A stretch of DNA of 64,000 bases from Phocaeicola oris (GTDB taxonomy: Bacteria > Bacteroidota > Bacteroidia > Bacteroidales > Bacteroidaceae). Positions 17,454 to 27,099 of this stretch are shown here, one piece after another. The notes under the pieces were generated by a model. The model did not search any database. It was not told the DNA's origin and worked only from the letters and a program-made list of their open reading frames with translations. The stretch's first letter is position 1; each line of letters starts with the position of its first letter. Location of the stretch: contig NZ_JAJLQX010000001.1 in assembly GCF_021295095.1 (NCBI RefSeq), forward strand, positions 186,001-250,000. The letters run 5' to 3'. The translations under genes were made by a program, and so were the position numbers.

Positions 17454-19084
17454 TACTTTAATTTTAATAATGTAACCTGATTAAGAAATTCTTCATGATA
17501 ATGTTTTGTCCCTTTCGGATGACGGTTATCATCGTAAATTCCAATCATTGTTGTATCAATCATATTTAAAATTTCTTTCGGAAATTCGTTCTTTATAGGC
17601 TCTATAGTCACTACAGCACAAGGTAAAGCCTTCAATACGTCTTCTTTATTTTCAAAGTCCAAAGGTAATATTTTTCTATGAGCTTCGTACACTAATTCCA
17701 TACGAATCGGTCCTTTCAGCTCATTATAATACAATGGAACGCCTTTCAACTCATTAACTTCCCTGATTCCTCGGATAGAATTAAACTCAGGATTGGTAAA
17801 TGAAGCACCAATCATATTGAAGAGAAAGCATTCCGCGACAACAAACAGAGCTACGATTCCAAAAACAAATTCAATTGATCTTAAACGCGCTGTCGATTTC
17901 CATAGCCAGATTGCTATAACCAATATTAACATTCCGGCTACAATAGCAGTAATAAGAGATATTCTATGCTGTTGATATCCAAAGATAAAAATTAAAACAG
18001 GAAGTATCGTAGCTATTAAAGAGACTAATCCCGCATTGATGTAGAAAATCAGTTTACTTGTTTTGTCCAATCTGTATTCCTTATAGAAATGATAAACCAA
18101 AAACGCAACAGCGTATGAACATGGAACCATCATTGGAAGTAGATAACGCATTTTTTTCTCCGGCATAAAAGAGAGCAAAACAAGAGCGGCCAACATCCAC
18201 CAAATGGTAAACAAATATCCGCGTCGGTCATAAATAACTTTTTTCCAATGAGAAATAAAAAGAGTAGAAAGCGTCAGTAATGCCCACACACCGGTTTCCG
18301 CAAAGAATCTCCAATAATACCACCACGGACGAACGTTATGATTTATCCAAGAACCTGATTCCTTTTCAATAACAGCGTTAGCAGCTTCCGGATGAAAAGC
18401 AATAATATAAAGATACCACCAAGCACTCAATATTACACATACTATAATCATAAAGATAAAAGCTTTCCATTTGCCACGCATTAATGGGCGACGGTAAACC
18501 AATGCGGCTATAATGAAGGGAAGGAGTAGGGCATAGAAAGATACGGGACCTTTACTCAAAAAAGATAACCCCATAAATATTCCGGCAAACGTAAAGTTTC
18601 GCCAAGGTCTGGACTTCTCTCGGTAAGGATCGTCATAAAGACCTTTCCAAAGAAAGAATATAGCTCCCATCATAAAAGCATGACAATATATGTCCCATGT
18701 AGCTGTTCGTCCCATTAAAATTATGTTATAGCACGTAAGGAATATTAATGTAGCTATAAACGCATAATCTTTCTTACGGAATATTTCTTTGGCAGTCAGA
18801 TAAAAGAAAAGGACCCAAATGATACCCATTACTCCTGCTGCAGATCGTTGAGCTTTTAAATTATCGGGAGCAACTTTTTCGATAAATCCTGCTACCCACG
18901 TTGGCAATGGAGGTTTCTCTAATCGAAGTTCTCCGTTCATGGTAGGAATGAGCCAATTACCTTCGGATACCATCTCTCGCGCAGTAACGATATTACGTGA
19001 TTCCATAATATCTGTTTGTAGTGCTCCGTTATGAACAAAAAACGCAGCTATACAGAGTAATATAATCCAGATATATCTTTTCAT
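17453..19084 (-). CDS. ArnT-like GT39 glycosyltransferase (lipid A modification)
   Basis: A 543-aa integral membrane enzyme with about a dozen helices. The first periplasmic loop contains [15 protein letters not shown] and [10 protein letters not shown], matching the DxE and EKPP motifs of ArnT/PMT-type transferases that take a sugar from a polyprenyl phosphate. A C-terminal periplasmic domain (about 425-543) follows. Bacteroides lipid A can carry positively charged or neutral groups added by such enzymes; the exact sugar here is unknown. It is the first gene of the operon with the GT2 and LAB_N genes. Confidence 0.85.
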   Translation of the reverse strand: MKRYIWIILLCIAAFFVHNGALQTDIMESRNIVTAREMVSEGNWLIPTMNGELRLEKPPLPTWVAGFIEKVAPDNLKAQRSAAGVMGIIWVLFFYLTAKEIFRKKDYAFIATLIFLTCYNIILMGRTATWDIYCHAFMMGAIFFLWKGLYDDPYREKSRPWRNFTFAGIFMGLSFLSKGPVSFYALLLPFIIAALVYRRPLMRGKWKAFIFMIIVCVILSAWWYLYIIAFHPEAANAVIEKESGSWINHNVRPWWYYWRFFAETGVWALLTLSTLFISHWKKVIYDRRGYLFTIWWMLAALVLLSFMPEKKMRYLLPMMVPCSYAVAFLVYHFYKEYRLDKTSKLIFYINAGLVSLIATILPVLIFIFGYQQHRISLITAIVAGMLILVIAIWLWKSTARLRSIEFVFGIVALFVVAECFLFNMIGASFTNPEFNSIRGIREVNELKGVPLYYNELKGPIRMELVYEAHRKILPLDFENKEDVLKALPCAVVTIEPIKNEFPKEILNMIDTTMIGIYDDNRHPKGTKHYHEEFLNQVTLLKLK

Positions 19085-19112
19085 AATATACTATACATAT
19101 ACTATACGTTTA

Positions 19113-19120
19113 CAAAAATA
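19113..19120 (-). promoter_or_regulatory. Putative -7 element of the ArnT-like operon
   Basis: CAAAAATA reads TATTTTTG on the minus strand, matching TAnnTTTG, 29 bp upstream of the start codon. No convincing upstream box is seen. It is divergent from the mtgA promoter in the same spacer. Confidence 0.45.
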
Positions 19121-19139
19121 TTCAAAACTAATGATAAAG

Positions 19140-19170
19140 TTTGATATATCCTTTATCTTTTGCATCTTTG
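19140..19170 (+). promoter_or_regulatory. Putative mtgA promoter
   Basis: TTTG (19140-19143), a 19-bp spacer and CATCTTTG (19163-19170), with one mismatch to TAnnTTTG, place the transcript start near 19177. This argues that the mtgA start is the ATG at 19197 and not an in-frame ATG at 19131 upstream of the promoter. Confidence 0.65.
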
Positions 19171-19196
19171 CACCAATTTTAAATTTAGTTGGCAAA

Positions 19197-19946
19197 ATGT
19201 CTGTTCGTAAAGTTGGTAGATATATCAGAAATATTATCCTGTTTTTCTTTATTTCAACCATATTAGCCGTTGTTATATATCGTTTTATTCCGGTTTATGT
19301 CACTCCGTTAATGGTTATCAGGAGTGTACAAAACATCTCTGCCGGTCAGTCGCCAACTTGGCGTCATTCGTGGGTTCCATTAGAAAACATCTCACATAAC
19401 TTACCTTTAGCAGTGATTGCTTCGGAAGATAATAATTTTATAAAGCATAACGGATTTGATTTTGAGCAGATTAAGAAAGCACAAAAAGAAAATGAAACAC
19501 GAAAAAGGCCCAGAGGAGCAAGTACAATAAGTCAGCAAACAGCAAAGAATGTTTTCCTATGGCCTAATTCTTCATGGATACGTAAAGGTTTCGAAGTCTA
19601 TTTCACTGCCTTAATTGAATTTATTTGGAATAAAGAGCGAATTATGGAAGTTTATTTGAATTCAATTGAGATGGGAAAGAATATTTATGGAGCAGAGGCA
19701 GCCGCAAAAATCAAGTTTAACACCACAGCAAAACAGTTGACTGCTCCACAATGTGCATTAATTGCGGCTTCACTTCCAAATCCAAGAAGATTTGATTCAG
19801 CTCATCCCTCAAAGTATCTTTTAAGACGCCAATCAAAGATTTTGAAATTAATGCAATTGGTTCCGAGTTTTCCATCTAAGAAAACAAAATCAGGCACAAC
19901 GAAACAAAAACCTCAACCCTCCCAACGCTTGAATAAGAATAACTAA
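19197..19946 (+). CDS. mtgA: Monofunctional peptidoglycan glycosyltransferase
   Basis: A 249-aa GT51 enzyme that polymerises lipid II into glycan strands. One N-terminal membrane anchor (about 12-32) precedes the catalytic domain with its motifs: [17 protein letters not shown] (catalytic Glu in EDNNF), [30 protein letters not shown], and the [17 protein letters not shown] stretch. No transpeptidase domain is present, and a basic Lys/Thr/Gln tail ends the protein. Start chosen from the promoter position. It fits the surrounding cell-wall genes. Confidence 0.94.
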   Translation: MSVRKVGRYIRNIILFFFISTILAVVIYRFIPVYVTPLMVIRSVQNISAGQSPTWRHSWVPLENISHNLPLAVIASEDNNFIKHNGFDFEQIKKAQKENETRKRPRGASTISQQTAKNVFLWPNSSWIRKGFEVYFTALIEFIWNKERIMEVYLNSIEMGKNIYGAEAAAKIKFNTTAKQLTAPQCALIAASLPNPRRFDSAHPSKYLLRRQSKILKLMQLVPSFPSKKTKSGTTKQKPQPSQRLNKNN

Positions 19947-20004
19947 AGAGGAATAAAAAGTAAAGTCAAAGCTAAAGTACTCCAACTGATACAGGTGTTC
20001 GGAT

Positions 20005-20130
20005 GAATTCATTAATATTTTTTGTCCGGTTCATGCTGATGAGTTGAGTAAGTGATGCTGATGAGTTGGTAAAGTCATCCGTATGAGTTGGACGGTTCAT
20101 GCGTATCACTTTGTCGGTTCAAACGTATCG
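20005..20130. repeat. Dispersed repeat element, copy 3: 22-bp period array
   Basis: Unit cores ATGCTGATGA (20033 and 20055), ATCCGTATGA (20077), ATGCGTATCA (20099) and AAACGTATCG (20121) are spaced exactly 22 bp. The left side (GAATTCATTAATATTTTTTG) resembles the left flank of copies 1 and 5. It sits between the convergent mtgA and hexosaminidase genes. Confidence 0.75.
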
Positions 20131-20217
20131 TTTTTATTGTTTATCAATATCACTTGTTATATTGAACTTTATCGTGCAATAAGATTGACATATTAGTTTA
20201 GTAATAGGTATATATAA

Positions 20218-20251
20218 AGAAAGAGAGTTCGAAGTGTCGGACCCTCTTTCT
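20218..20251 (-). terminator. Terminator hairpin downstream of the hexosaminidase gene
   Basis: AGAAAGAG (20218-20225) pairs with CTCTTTCT (20244-20251). On the minus strand the stem is followed by a moderately U-rich CTTTATATATAC, so it is a weak intrinsic terminator. Confidence 0.55.
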
Positions 20252-20269
20252 ATGAAATAGTTTGTAAAA

Positions 20270-22630
20270 TTATTGTGCAATGTAACCTAATTGTTCGGCA
20301 GCGACAGGAGTGAATTTCTCTTGACCGGCTTCGCGCAGGTTAATACTTCCATTATCCCATTGTGAAGGCCAACCTCCTATAATGTTGCCTAAAAAGACTA
20401 CCTTTAGCTGATGCCATCCGCCAGCCAGAGCCATGGATGTGTCGGCACGACTATAGCGTTTAACCTGACCTTCATTATTGTTAACTAACTTTCCGTCTAT
20501 CCAGACTTGATCGTAGTTGGATGAGATGTAATAAATACCGTCGGAAGGAATATTAATCAAGCCTTCAGCGATAGCTCCGTAGTGAGGAATACCACGCATA
20601 TCTTCTGTTGTAGGAACTTGACTTGGAATCTCTTCGAGGGCTTTCACTGTTTTCTGCTTCCATTCTGTTATGCCATCCAACTCATTCGGCTTAAAGAAAT
20701 TACCATAAGCAATTTTCAGTTTTAGTCCATGCAGAGGTTTAACATCAGCTTGAATAGGAGAGAGTGTTTGTTTCTCGATGGTGATAGCTCTTATCGGACT
20801 CATCTTTCCAGAAGGAAGGACAGTAGCAATTTTCAATATGGTGTTTTCTTTGAACTTCAGAGGTTCGGTATATTCCATGGATTCCGGAGTAGGAGTACTG
20901 TTATCGGTCGTATAAACCATTTTCTCCGGACGGGAAGTCTTGAATGTGAGTGTAGCTTCGTCAGTGAATGCGATGAAGTTACAAGATCCGTTAGGTTGTT
21001 CCGGTTGTGGAATATGATAGTGAATTTCATGACCGTCCAGACGTACGTATGCATTATTCACCCGACGATAGAAATCATTCAGATCCTTTTTATCTACCGG
21101 ACTCCACGCGATTTCTGACAGAGCCAGTGCGCGAGGGAACATACGGTATTCCAACAAATCGTTGTTATAGATATATTCAGTCCATGTATTCCCTTGAACT
21201 CCAAGGATATATTTTTCTTTTCCGATAGTTCTCAATGTATCCGGAACCGGATCATAGTTGTACGTTTTCTCTAAGGCAGTGTAACCTCCGATGCCTATCG
21301 GTTCTATTTTTGAATCGCCCTGATAATAGTCGAAATACATACCGCCATCATGTCCCGGAGTCATCACTACATTGTGATTTTGCAGTCCGGCAGCTATACC
21401 ACCGGCTACTCCCCGCCATGACATGACTGTTGCGTTAGGACTCAAGCCTCCTTGAAGAATTTCATCCCAACCGATAATACTTTTCCCATATTTGGCAAGA
21501 ACCTTTTCCATTCGTTGGATAACGTAACTCTGAAGCTTTTCTTCGGCAGTGTGTTGAGCATCGCCCTGCAAGTGTTCCTGACGGATACGTGCTTGACAGG
21601 CAGGACACTTCTTCCAACTGACTTTCGGACATTCATCACCACCAATGTGGAAATATTTGCCCGGGAATAATGGAACCACCTCGGCCAATACATCTTCAAG
21701 GAAGTTGAACATGTCCTCTTTACCCGGACACATCACCACATCTTCTATACCCCAGATAAAGCGCGGGGTAATAGAGTCTCCTTTGCAAGAAAGGCCGGGA
21801 TATGCGGCTATGGCAGCCAGCTCATGACCAGGTATTTCAATTTCAGGAACGATAGTAACGAAACGTTCTGCTGCATAAGCTACTATATCTTTAATTTCTT
21901 CTTGAGTATAGAAACCACCGTATTCGTTTCCTTCACCTTCAATACGTTTGGAACCATATTCTGTCAGACGCGGATATTTTTTGATTTCAATTCTCCAGCC
22001 TTGATCTTCGGTAAGATGCCAGTGCATGGTGTTGATCTTGAACATAGCCATTACGTCAATCAGTTTCTTTACCTCCTCGGTAGGAATAAAGTGACGACAG
22101 GCATCAATGTGGAATCCTCTGTAGCCGAAACGAGGTTGATCATTAATGCTTACACACGGAGCAATCCAAGCAATGTTATCCACTACACCCTGATTCTCGA
22201 TTTCCGCGGGAAGCAGTTGCATAAAGCTGTCCATAGCATAGAAAGCTCCGGCAGCTGTTTTAGCGACAATCTTAACTCCTTTCGGTGTAACATTTAATAT
22301 GTAGCCTTCATCAGCCAATTGTTGATTTGGGTCAACGTTAATAGCAATGCAGTTGGATCCATCCTTTTCCTTTACTGTCAGCCTATATCCTGTCGATTTG
22401 TTGATTCTGTCAGCAAAGAACTGAGCTACTTTTTCAGCCTCAGGAGTAGGAGCGTAGAATGATGTACTTTTCGTTAATTTGAACTGTCCTTCTTGCTGCT
22501 GTAGTTCTGCAGGAACAGGGAGAATATTAATTCCCTCATTGTAACTCTTCATGGTTACATTTTTTTGATCGCATGATGTCATTAGTCCGAATAGCGCAGA
22601 CAGACATACTATACCAAATAGTTTTTTCAT
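20270..22630 (-). CDS. GH20 beta-N-acetylhexosaminidase (lipoprotein)
   Basis: A 786-aa secreted glycosidase with a lipoprotein signal (LFGLMTSC, Cys about residue 20). An N-terminal GH20b domain (about 30-155) is followed by the GH20 barrel (about 160-510) with GFHIDACRHFIP, MHWHLTEDQGWRIEI and the catalytic pair HIGGDECPK. A chitobiase-type C-terminal domain (TTDNSTPTPES, about 565-620) and a PA14-like sugar-binding end (about 640-780; GIYYISSNYDQVWIDG, GWHQLKVVF) complete it. It removes terminal GlcNAc or GalNAc from glycans. A -7-like TACCTTTA lies at 22669-22676 on the minus strand. Confidence 0.93.
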   Translation of the reverse strand: MKKLFGIVCLSALFGLMTSCDQKNVTMKSYNEGINILPVPAELQQQEGQFKLTKSTSFYAPTPEAEKVAQFFADRINKSTGYRLTVKEKDGSNCIAINVDPNQQLADEGYILNVTPKGVKIVAKTAAGAFYAMDSFMQLLPAEIENQGVVDNIAWIAPCVSINDQPRFGYRGFHIDACRHFIPTEEVKKLIDVMAMFKINTMHWHLTEDQGWRIEIKKYPRLTEYGSKRIEGEGNEYGGFYTQEEIKDIVAYAAERFVTIVPEIEIPGHELAAIAAYPGLSCKGDSITPRFIWGIEDVVMCPGKEDMFNFLEDVLAEVVPLFPGKYFHIGGDECPKVSWKKCPACQARIRQEHLQGDAQHTAEEKLQSYVIQRMEKVLAKYGKSIIGWDEILQGGLSPNATVMSWRGVAGGIAAGLQNHNVVMTPGHDGGMYFDYYQGDSKIEPIGIGGYTALEKTYNYDPVPDTLRTIGKEKYILGVQGNTWTEYIYNNDLLEYRMFPRALALSEIAWSPVDKKDLNDFYRRVNNAYVRLDGHEIHYHIPQPEQPNGSCNFIAFTDEATLTFKTSRPEKMVYTTDNSTPTPESMEYTEPLKFKENTILKIATVLPSGKMSPIRAITIEKQTLSPIQADVKPLHGLKLKIAYGNFFKPNELDGITEWKQKTVKALEEIPSQVPTTEDMRGIPHYGAIAEGLINIPSDGIYYISSNYDQVWIDGKLVNNNEGQVKRYSRADTSMALAGGWHQLKVVFLGNIIGGWPSQWDNGSINLREAGQEKFTPVAAEQLGYIAQ

Positions 22631-22720
22631 GAAATATGAATTTAATTGTTGAGATTTAAAAGATGGCGTAAAGGTACGAATAAAAGTTTAAAGAATCCTA
22701 TATATTATATTAATATAGTA

Positions 22721-22728
22721 TAACTTTG
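22721..22728 (+). promoter_or_regulatory. Putative promoter of the EamA transporter
   Basis: TAACTTTG matches TAnnTTTG exactly and ends only 5 bp before the ATG at 22734, so the transcript would have almost no leader. No clear upstream box is visible. Confidence 0.45.
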
Positions 22729-22733
22729 TGAAT

Positions 22734-23618
22734 ATGAAACATTCGTATTTACGTCTCCATACAGCTATCCTGCTGGCCGGTGCTACGGGACTGTTCGGTC
22801 GGCTTATCACAATAGGTGAGCTACCGTTGGTTTGCTTCCGTGTTCTTCTTTCATTTATCATTCTGGGGATAATGATGAGTATTAAGAAGCAACTTCATGC
22901 TATTCCCAGACATCATTTGCTGATGATGATGGGCTGTGGAGTACTGTTGACTACTCACTGGGTGTTTTATTATGGTAGCATTAAGGCTGCAAATGTTTCT
23001 ATTGGAGCCGTATGTTTTGCTCTTGTAGGTTTTTTCACCGCTATTTTGGAACCTGTTATTGGTCGTCGTGGTTTCTCAGGAAGAGAGATACTGTTAAGTC
23101 TGCTTACGGTAGCCGGCATCATTCTCATTTTCGGTTTCGATACACGTTATCGATTTGGTATAGTTTTAGGGTGTATATCATCATTACTCTATACGATATT
23201 TTCTATCTATTGTAAGCGGGTTCAAACATCTACCGGACATAGCAGCAGTACAATGCTGTTGTACGAGCTTATTGGAGGTGGAATTGTACTTATATTGGTA
23301 CTACCGATATATTCCATATTATTTCCTGATGTGAAGATCTTTCCTGATGCTCACGATATCGGATTGCTTTTGTTATTTGCAGCCGTATTCACGGTTGTTC
23401 CTTTTCTTCTTCAGCTTCAGGCTTTACGGACTATTTCTGCCTTTACGGTTAATTTAAGCTATAATCTTGAGCCTGTCTATACGATTCTTTTGGCTATTAT
23501 CATTTTTAATGAGTCAAGTGAATTGAGCAGCGCATTCTGGGTAGGAGTACTGCTGATTATTCTGTCTGTAGTGTTACAAACTATACTTTCTATTTATTCA
23601 AAGAAAAATAGGCAGTGA
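22734..23618 (+). CDS. EamA/DMT family transporter
   Basis: A 294-aa inner-membrane protein with ten predicted helices in two EamA repeats (about 8-135 and 148-290). The start MKHSYLRLHTAILLAGATGLFGRLI and the repeat signature near the end (NLSYNLEPVYTILLAIIIFNE) are typical of drug/metabolite transporters. Likely an exporter of amino acids or metabolites; substrate not predictable. The ATG at 22734 is preferred over a GTG two codons upstream because that GTG overlaps the -7 element. Confidence 0.88.
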   Translation: MKHSYLRLHTAILLAGATGLFGRLITIGELPLVCFRVLLSFIILGIMMSIKKQLHAIPRHHLLMMMGCGVLLTTHWVFYYGSIKAANVSIGAVCFALVGFFTAILEPVIGRRGFSGREILLSLLTVAGIILIFGFDTRYRFGIVLGCISSLLYTIFSIYCKRVQTSTGHSSSTMLLYELIGGGIVLILVLPIYSILFPDVKIFPDAHDIGLLLLFAAVFTVVPFLLQLQALRTISAFTVNLSYNLEPVYTILLAIIIFNESSELSSAFWVGVLLIILSVVLQTILSIYSKKNRQ

Positions 23619-23661
23619 TTTGTTCTATTTTCAATTTAAGGAAGATTATCTTATTGTTCTA

Positions 23662-23691
23662 TTTGATAATTTGTAGATTTTGATAAATTTG
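23662..23691 (+). promoter_or_regulatory. Putative promoter of the PAP2 phosphatase
   Basis: TTTG (23662-23665), an 18-bp spacer and TAAATTTG (23684-23691) fit the Bacteroides consensus; predicted leader about 53 nt. Confidence 0.65.
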
Positions 23692-23750
23692 CAAGGCTTT
23701 ATTAACAGTAGTAATCTTATTTCAATAAAAATAACTTATAAAATATATTT

Positions 23751-24521
23751 ATGAAAAGAATTTTGATTGTCTCTTTCTTTACCTTGTCCGCTATGGGTGG
23801 ATTAGCTCAGTCACAGCGTATTTACGACCGTAGTACTCGTCCAAATGATTTTTATCTATATCAGCAGGATGTGCCGAGTAGTGTAAAACTATTGCCTCCT
23901 CCGCCTGATTCTATCTCTGCACGTGCTGCATACGATAGAGAGCAGTTTGAATGGGGCATCTCTGTAAGAACGACAGAGCGTGGGAAGTTAGCTGTTAAGG
24001 ATGCCGATTCAAGTGCAAAGGGTGTAGTGGAAGCCATGTCTCCGGCTTTTGGAATAGAGATTGATTCGCTAAATACTCCACAAATATGGAAGTTAGTGAC
24101 CAAGTGTAGAGAGGATTTTGGTGCTCTGGCGACAAGTGAAGCAAAGAGATATTATCATCGTGTCCGTCCTTTCGATTATTATCATGAAGATTCAGCTATT
24201 CCCGAAATTCAGAAATATTATCATCAGAATGGATCTTATCCTTCGGGACATACAGCCATCGGCTGGGGAGAAGCCTTGGTTTTGGCAGAAATTAATGTGA
24301 TGAATCAGAATGCTATATTAAAACGGGGCTATGAGTATGGACAAAGCCGCGTAATAGCCGGATTCCATTACCAGAGTGATGTAGACGCGGCTCGTTGGCT
24401 TGTTGCCGGAACAGTAGCCCGACTACATGCAGACAAGGCCTTTTGCAAACAAATGGAAAAAGCCAAGAAAGAATTTAAAAAGCTTTATAAGAAAGGTTTA
24501 ATAAAAAAGGTGGAACTATAA
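23751..24521 (+). CDS. Periplasmic PAP2-family (class A-type) acid phosphatase
   Basis: A 256-aa secreted enzyme with signal peptide (cleavage near GGLAQS). The three PAP2 motifs are complete: KRYYHRVRP (KX6RP), GSYPSGHTAIGW (PSGH) and SRVIAGFHYQSDVDAAR (SRX5HX3D), giving the catalytic His pair. The length and Pro-rich N-terminus resemble PhoN/PhoC bacterial acid phosphatases, which hydrolyse diverse phosphomonoesters. It is monocistronic with its own promoter and a shared terminator. Confidence 0.92.
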   Translation: MKRILIVSFFTLSAMGGLAQSQRIYDRSTRPNDFYLYQQDVPSSVKLLPPPPDSISARAAYDREQFEWGISVRTTERGKLAVKDADSSAKGVVEAMSPAFGIEIDSLNTPQIWKLVTKCREDFGALATSEAKRYYHRVRPFDYYHEDSAIPEIQKYYHQNGSYPSGHTAIGWGEALVLAEINVMNQNAILKRGYEYGQSRVIAGFHYQSDVDAARWLVAGTVARLHADKAFCKQMEKAKKEFKKLYKKGLIKKVEL

Positions 24522-24531
24522 TTTAATAGAA

Positions 24532-24570
24532 TCGTGAGTCTTGTAAAAATCGCAAGACCCACGACTTATT
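24532..24570. terminator. Bidirectional terminator between phosphatase and TonB receptor
   Basis: TCGTGAGTCTTG (24532-24543) pairs with CAAGACCCACGA (24553-24564) with one mismatch, between two convergent genes. Rightward a short CTTATTAT follows, leftward an AT-rich TCTATTAAATT. Confidence 0.6.
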
Positions 24571-24576
24571 ATATCA

Positions 24577-26436
24577 TTAAAAGTTCCAGTTGATACCTGC
24601 CATTACTGTAGCTCGAGGCATAGGAAAGCCGGCTACTGTTTCATACTTTTGGGCAAGTAAATTCTCTCCTTTAACAAATAAGCGTAATTCTTTGATAACG
24701 CGATAATTTGCTGTTACATTCCACAACAGGAAATTCTCTTTTCGTTCTTTAGCTCCTGTAGCAGTATATAGTCCGGCCACATATTGCAGACCTGTATTTA
24801 CGGAGAATTGTTTTTTCTGATAATTGATTCCCATGTATATTTTATGCTCCGGTGCGGAAAGTTGCGGATTGCTCATGTGGAGAAAGCTGTAATTTCCATT
24901 TATGTTCCAAACCTCATTAATATGATAGGCTGCCTCCAGTTCAACTCCAGAGTTCTCTGTTTTGCCGGTATTGATATTAAGCGGTTTACCTTCTATCATA
25001 GCCGTCTGAATCATATTATCGGCTTTCAAATAAAACACGTTAATGTTATAATTGAAGCGATTCTCGAAGAGTCGCTGTTTAAATGAAAGCTCATAATTCA
25101 TCAGTCGTACAGGCTTAAGGTCGGCATTAGCCGGACGATACATATAAAGTTCACGAATAGTAGGATTACGGAAGCCTTTGCTTACCATTGCCCGAATTTC
25201 CGACTCGTTTGACAAGCGGAAGGTAAAGCCTCCCTGTGGAATCCACTCATTACCAGATACGCTGTGATGGTTTAGGCGGATTCCCGCGTCCAATGTGATC
25301 CATTCGGCTAAATCTTGTCGGAAGTCAATATATCCGGCTACCTCATTCACGCTCTTATCGGCAATCTCTGTTTTCGCGCCATTCGACATTGCCTTGTTCC
25401 ACGCATGACCACCATAATGTTGGTAATCTAATCCTAAGGTGATATGGTTTCCTTCCATGAATGAAAGGTTCTGATAGGCAGAGAATCCCCCCATACGATC
25501 GTTATGCATGTAATAAGTGGCGCGGGGAGTACCTCCCGGATGGTAACCGTCGTTGATGTGATGATGTCCCCAATTATAGTATGCTCTGATAGCTCCCGAT
25601 GTCTTCTCGTATTCATTGGTGAGTGAAACAGCTGCCATTCCACGGGTAATCATCATGTCATTATCTATATACGGGTTAGAAACTTCACCCGGATTGGATG
25701 ATTCGAAATAAGTGACATTTATATTTCCGCTAAGTGCCCAGTTAGGTGTAAAATCGTATCCTAATTTTGCATATCCACTCGTCTGTTTAAATTCAGAATT
25801 GGTACGATGACCATCTGTTCTGCCATAGTTTACACCTACAACGGAAGAGAACTTTCCACTGCGCGTATGATTAGTGGCATTCGCCTCAAAGGTTCCATAC
25901 GAACCGCCTTGCAAGTTTATATTCGTAGTTGTTCCGTCCTGTTGCGTTTGGCGAGTTACAATGTTTACAACCCCACCCATGGCATTCGAGCCATAGATCA
26001 TGGAAGCCGGACCTCGAATCACTTCAACACGATCAGCCAACATGGTTTGATAAACATCAGCAATGGGATGACCATAGAGTCCTGCATACTGTGGGAGTCC
26101 GTCAATCAGCACAAGCAAATCGGCTGTACTTCCTATACCGCGCACTTTAATGCCTCCGGCTGAACCTGTACTCACACCATATCCTAACAATCCGCGTGAC
26201 GTGACAAAGAGTCCGGGAACTTGTTCACTAAGCGTGGGGAGCACATTCTGTTTGTAATTCTGAATCAGTTTACTCTGATTAATCACCGAAATAGTCATCG
26301 GTAAATGACGAATATCACTATGATATCGGGTGCCGGTAATCACTACATTGTCTATTTTATACGTAGTGGTGTCAATACTATCTGCCATTACATGGAATGG
26401 TACCAGAGTCAATAAAAGTAGTAGAATCTTTTTCAT
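24577..26436 (-). CDS. TonB-dependent outer-membrane receptor (BtuB/FepA type)
   Basis: A 619-aa outer-membrane receptor with signal peptide (MKKILLLLLTLVPFHVMA), plug domain (about 30-150; VVITGTRYHSDIR TonB-box region, VEVIRGPASMIYGSNAMGG) and a 22-strand barrel ending in Phe (MAGINWNF). It is far shorter than SusC proteins and no SusD partner is nearby, so it is more likely a vitamin, siderophore or metal-complex receptor. No cobalamin riboswitch is apparent upstream. The ATG at 26436 is chosen because the signal peptide begins there. A TACCTTTA -7-like box lies at 26441-26448 on the minus strand. Confidence 0.88.
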   Translation of the reverse strand: MKKILLLLLTLVPFHVMADSIDTTTYKIDNVVITGTRYHSDIRHLPMTISVINQSKLIQNYKQNVLPTLSEQVPGLFVTSRGLLGYGVSTGSAGGIKVRGIGSTADLLVLIDGLPQYAGLYGHPIADVYQTMLADRVEVIRGPASMIYGSNAMGGVVNIVTRQTQQDGTTTNINLQGGSYGTFEANATNHTRSGKFSSVVGVNYGRTDGHRTNSEFKQTSGYAKLGYDFTPNWALSGNINVTYFESSNPGEVSNPYIDNDMMITRGMAAVSLTNEYEKTSGAIRAYYNWGHHHINDGYHPGGTPRATYYMHNDRMGGFSAYQNLSFMEGNHITLGLDYQHYGGHAWNKAMSNGAKTEIADKSVNEVAGYIDFRQDLAEWITLDAGIRLNHHSVSGNEWIPQGGFTFRLSNESEIRAMVSKGFRNPTIRELYMYRPANADLKPVRLMNYELSFKQRLFENRFNYNINVFYLKADNMIQTAMIEGKPLNINTGKTENSGVELEAAYHINEVWNINGNYSFLHMSNPQLSAPEHKIYMGINYQKKQFSVNTGLQYVAGLYTATGAKERKENFLLWNVTANYRVIKELRLFVKGENLLAQKYETVAGFPMPRATVMAGINWNF

Positions 26437-26510
26437 GGGATAAAGGTAAATCAAATATTGGAACGTAATGATTTTTTGTAAATTAAATTATGTTAATTAA
26501 TCGGTTGGGG

Positions 26511-26620
26511 GATGCGGATCACTACTTATGGATGATTGTTATCAACTGATTACTTCCTCATCTACGCGGGTAGGAATGAAAGTCTATTTTGATCGTTCTA
26601 TTTATTGATGTATATAAAAG
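26511..26620. repeat. Probable decayed copy of the dispersed repeat element
   Basis: GATGCGGATCAC (26511) begins a stretch that contains diverged TCA...TGA units without a strict period. It ends with TTCTATTTATTGATG (26596-26610), nearly the same string as CTCTATTTATTGATG just after the array of copy 1 (6489-6503). It directly precedes a better-preserved copy. Confidence 0.4.
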
Positions 26621-26651
26621 AAAGAAGTGATAAAGTTAATCGCCCAAACTG

Positions 26652-26835
26652 ATGCGGACGACCGGATGAAGTCATGCGGATGAGTTGATCAATTCATCCG
26701 CATGAGTTATGCGATTCATGCGTATGAGTTGGACGATTCATCCGCATCACTTTTCTCGACCTTCTTTATAACTATTTTTATAAGCTTGACGAAAAGCCAA
26801 AAAGCTTCGTTTAAACATGCTGTAAGTTCGTTTTT
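26652..26835. repeat. Dispersed repeat element, copy 4: 22-bp period array
   Basis: Unit cores ATGCGGACGA (26652), ATGCGGATGA (26674), ATCCGCATGA (26696), ATGCGTATGA (26718) and ATCCGCATCA (26740) are exactly 22 bp apart. The array ends in CATCACTTTTCTCG and is followed at 26809-26835 by GTTTAAACATGCTGTAAG, the tail shared with copies 1 and 5. It lies in the divergent spacer between the TonB receptor and a small lipoprotein gene; the rest of that spacer shows no coding sequence. Confidence 0.8.
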
Positions 26836-27050
26836 CCTTATGGGTCAGGCTTATACTGTCCTTGCGGTTGATAGTGTGGAAAACGTAAATCTTATAGTGA
26901 AAAAATCAAGAAGTAAGCCTTTATCGTTCAAATGTATAATACATATAAATGGTGCTTTGAAGTATATTAAAAGCTCTTGTCTCAGGATATTCCCTTTTTT
27001 CTATAGGAAAACACCTATGCTAAAATAGGATTTTTCCTTCACGAAAGGAA

Positions 27051-27058
27051 TATCTTTG
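27051..27058 (+). promoter_or_regulatory. Putative promoter of the BamE-like lipoprotein
   Basis: TATCTTTG is a perfect -7 box, 42 bp before the ATG. Immediately upstream, TTCCTT and AAGGAA (27034-27050) form a short inverted repeat that could be an operator or a chance palindrome. Confidence 0.5.
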
Positions 27059-27099
27059 TCTATATATTTGTGATAAGGAAACTTAATAAAGATGGAGAT

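Noticed and set aside
26437-26510. Cobalamin riboswitch upstream of the TonB receptor
   Set aside because: The space before the repeat element is too short and shows no B12-box-like sequence.
26702-27028. A 108-codon plus-strand frame across the repeat array
   Set aside because: It starts inside the 22-bp repeats, has no recognisable domain, and contains the shared non-coding tail of the element; the frame is incidental.
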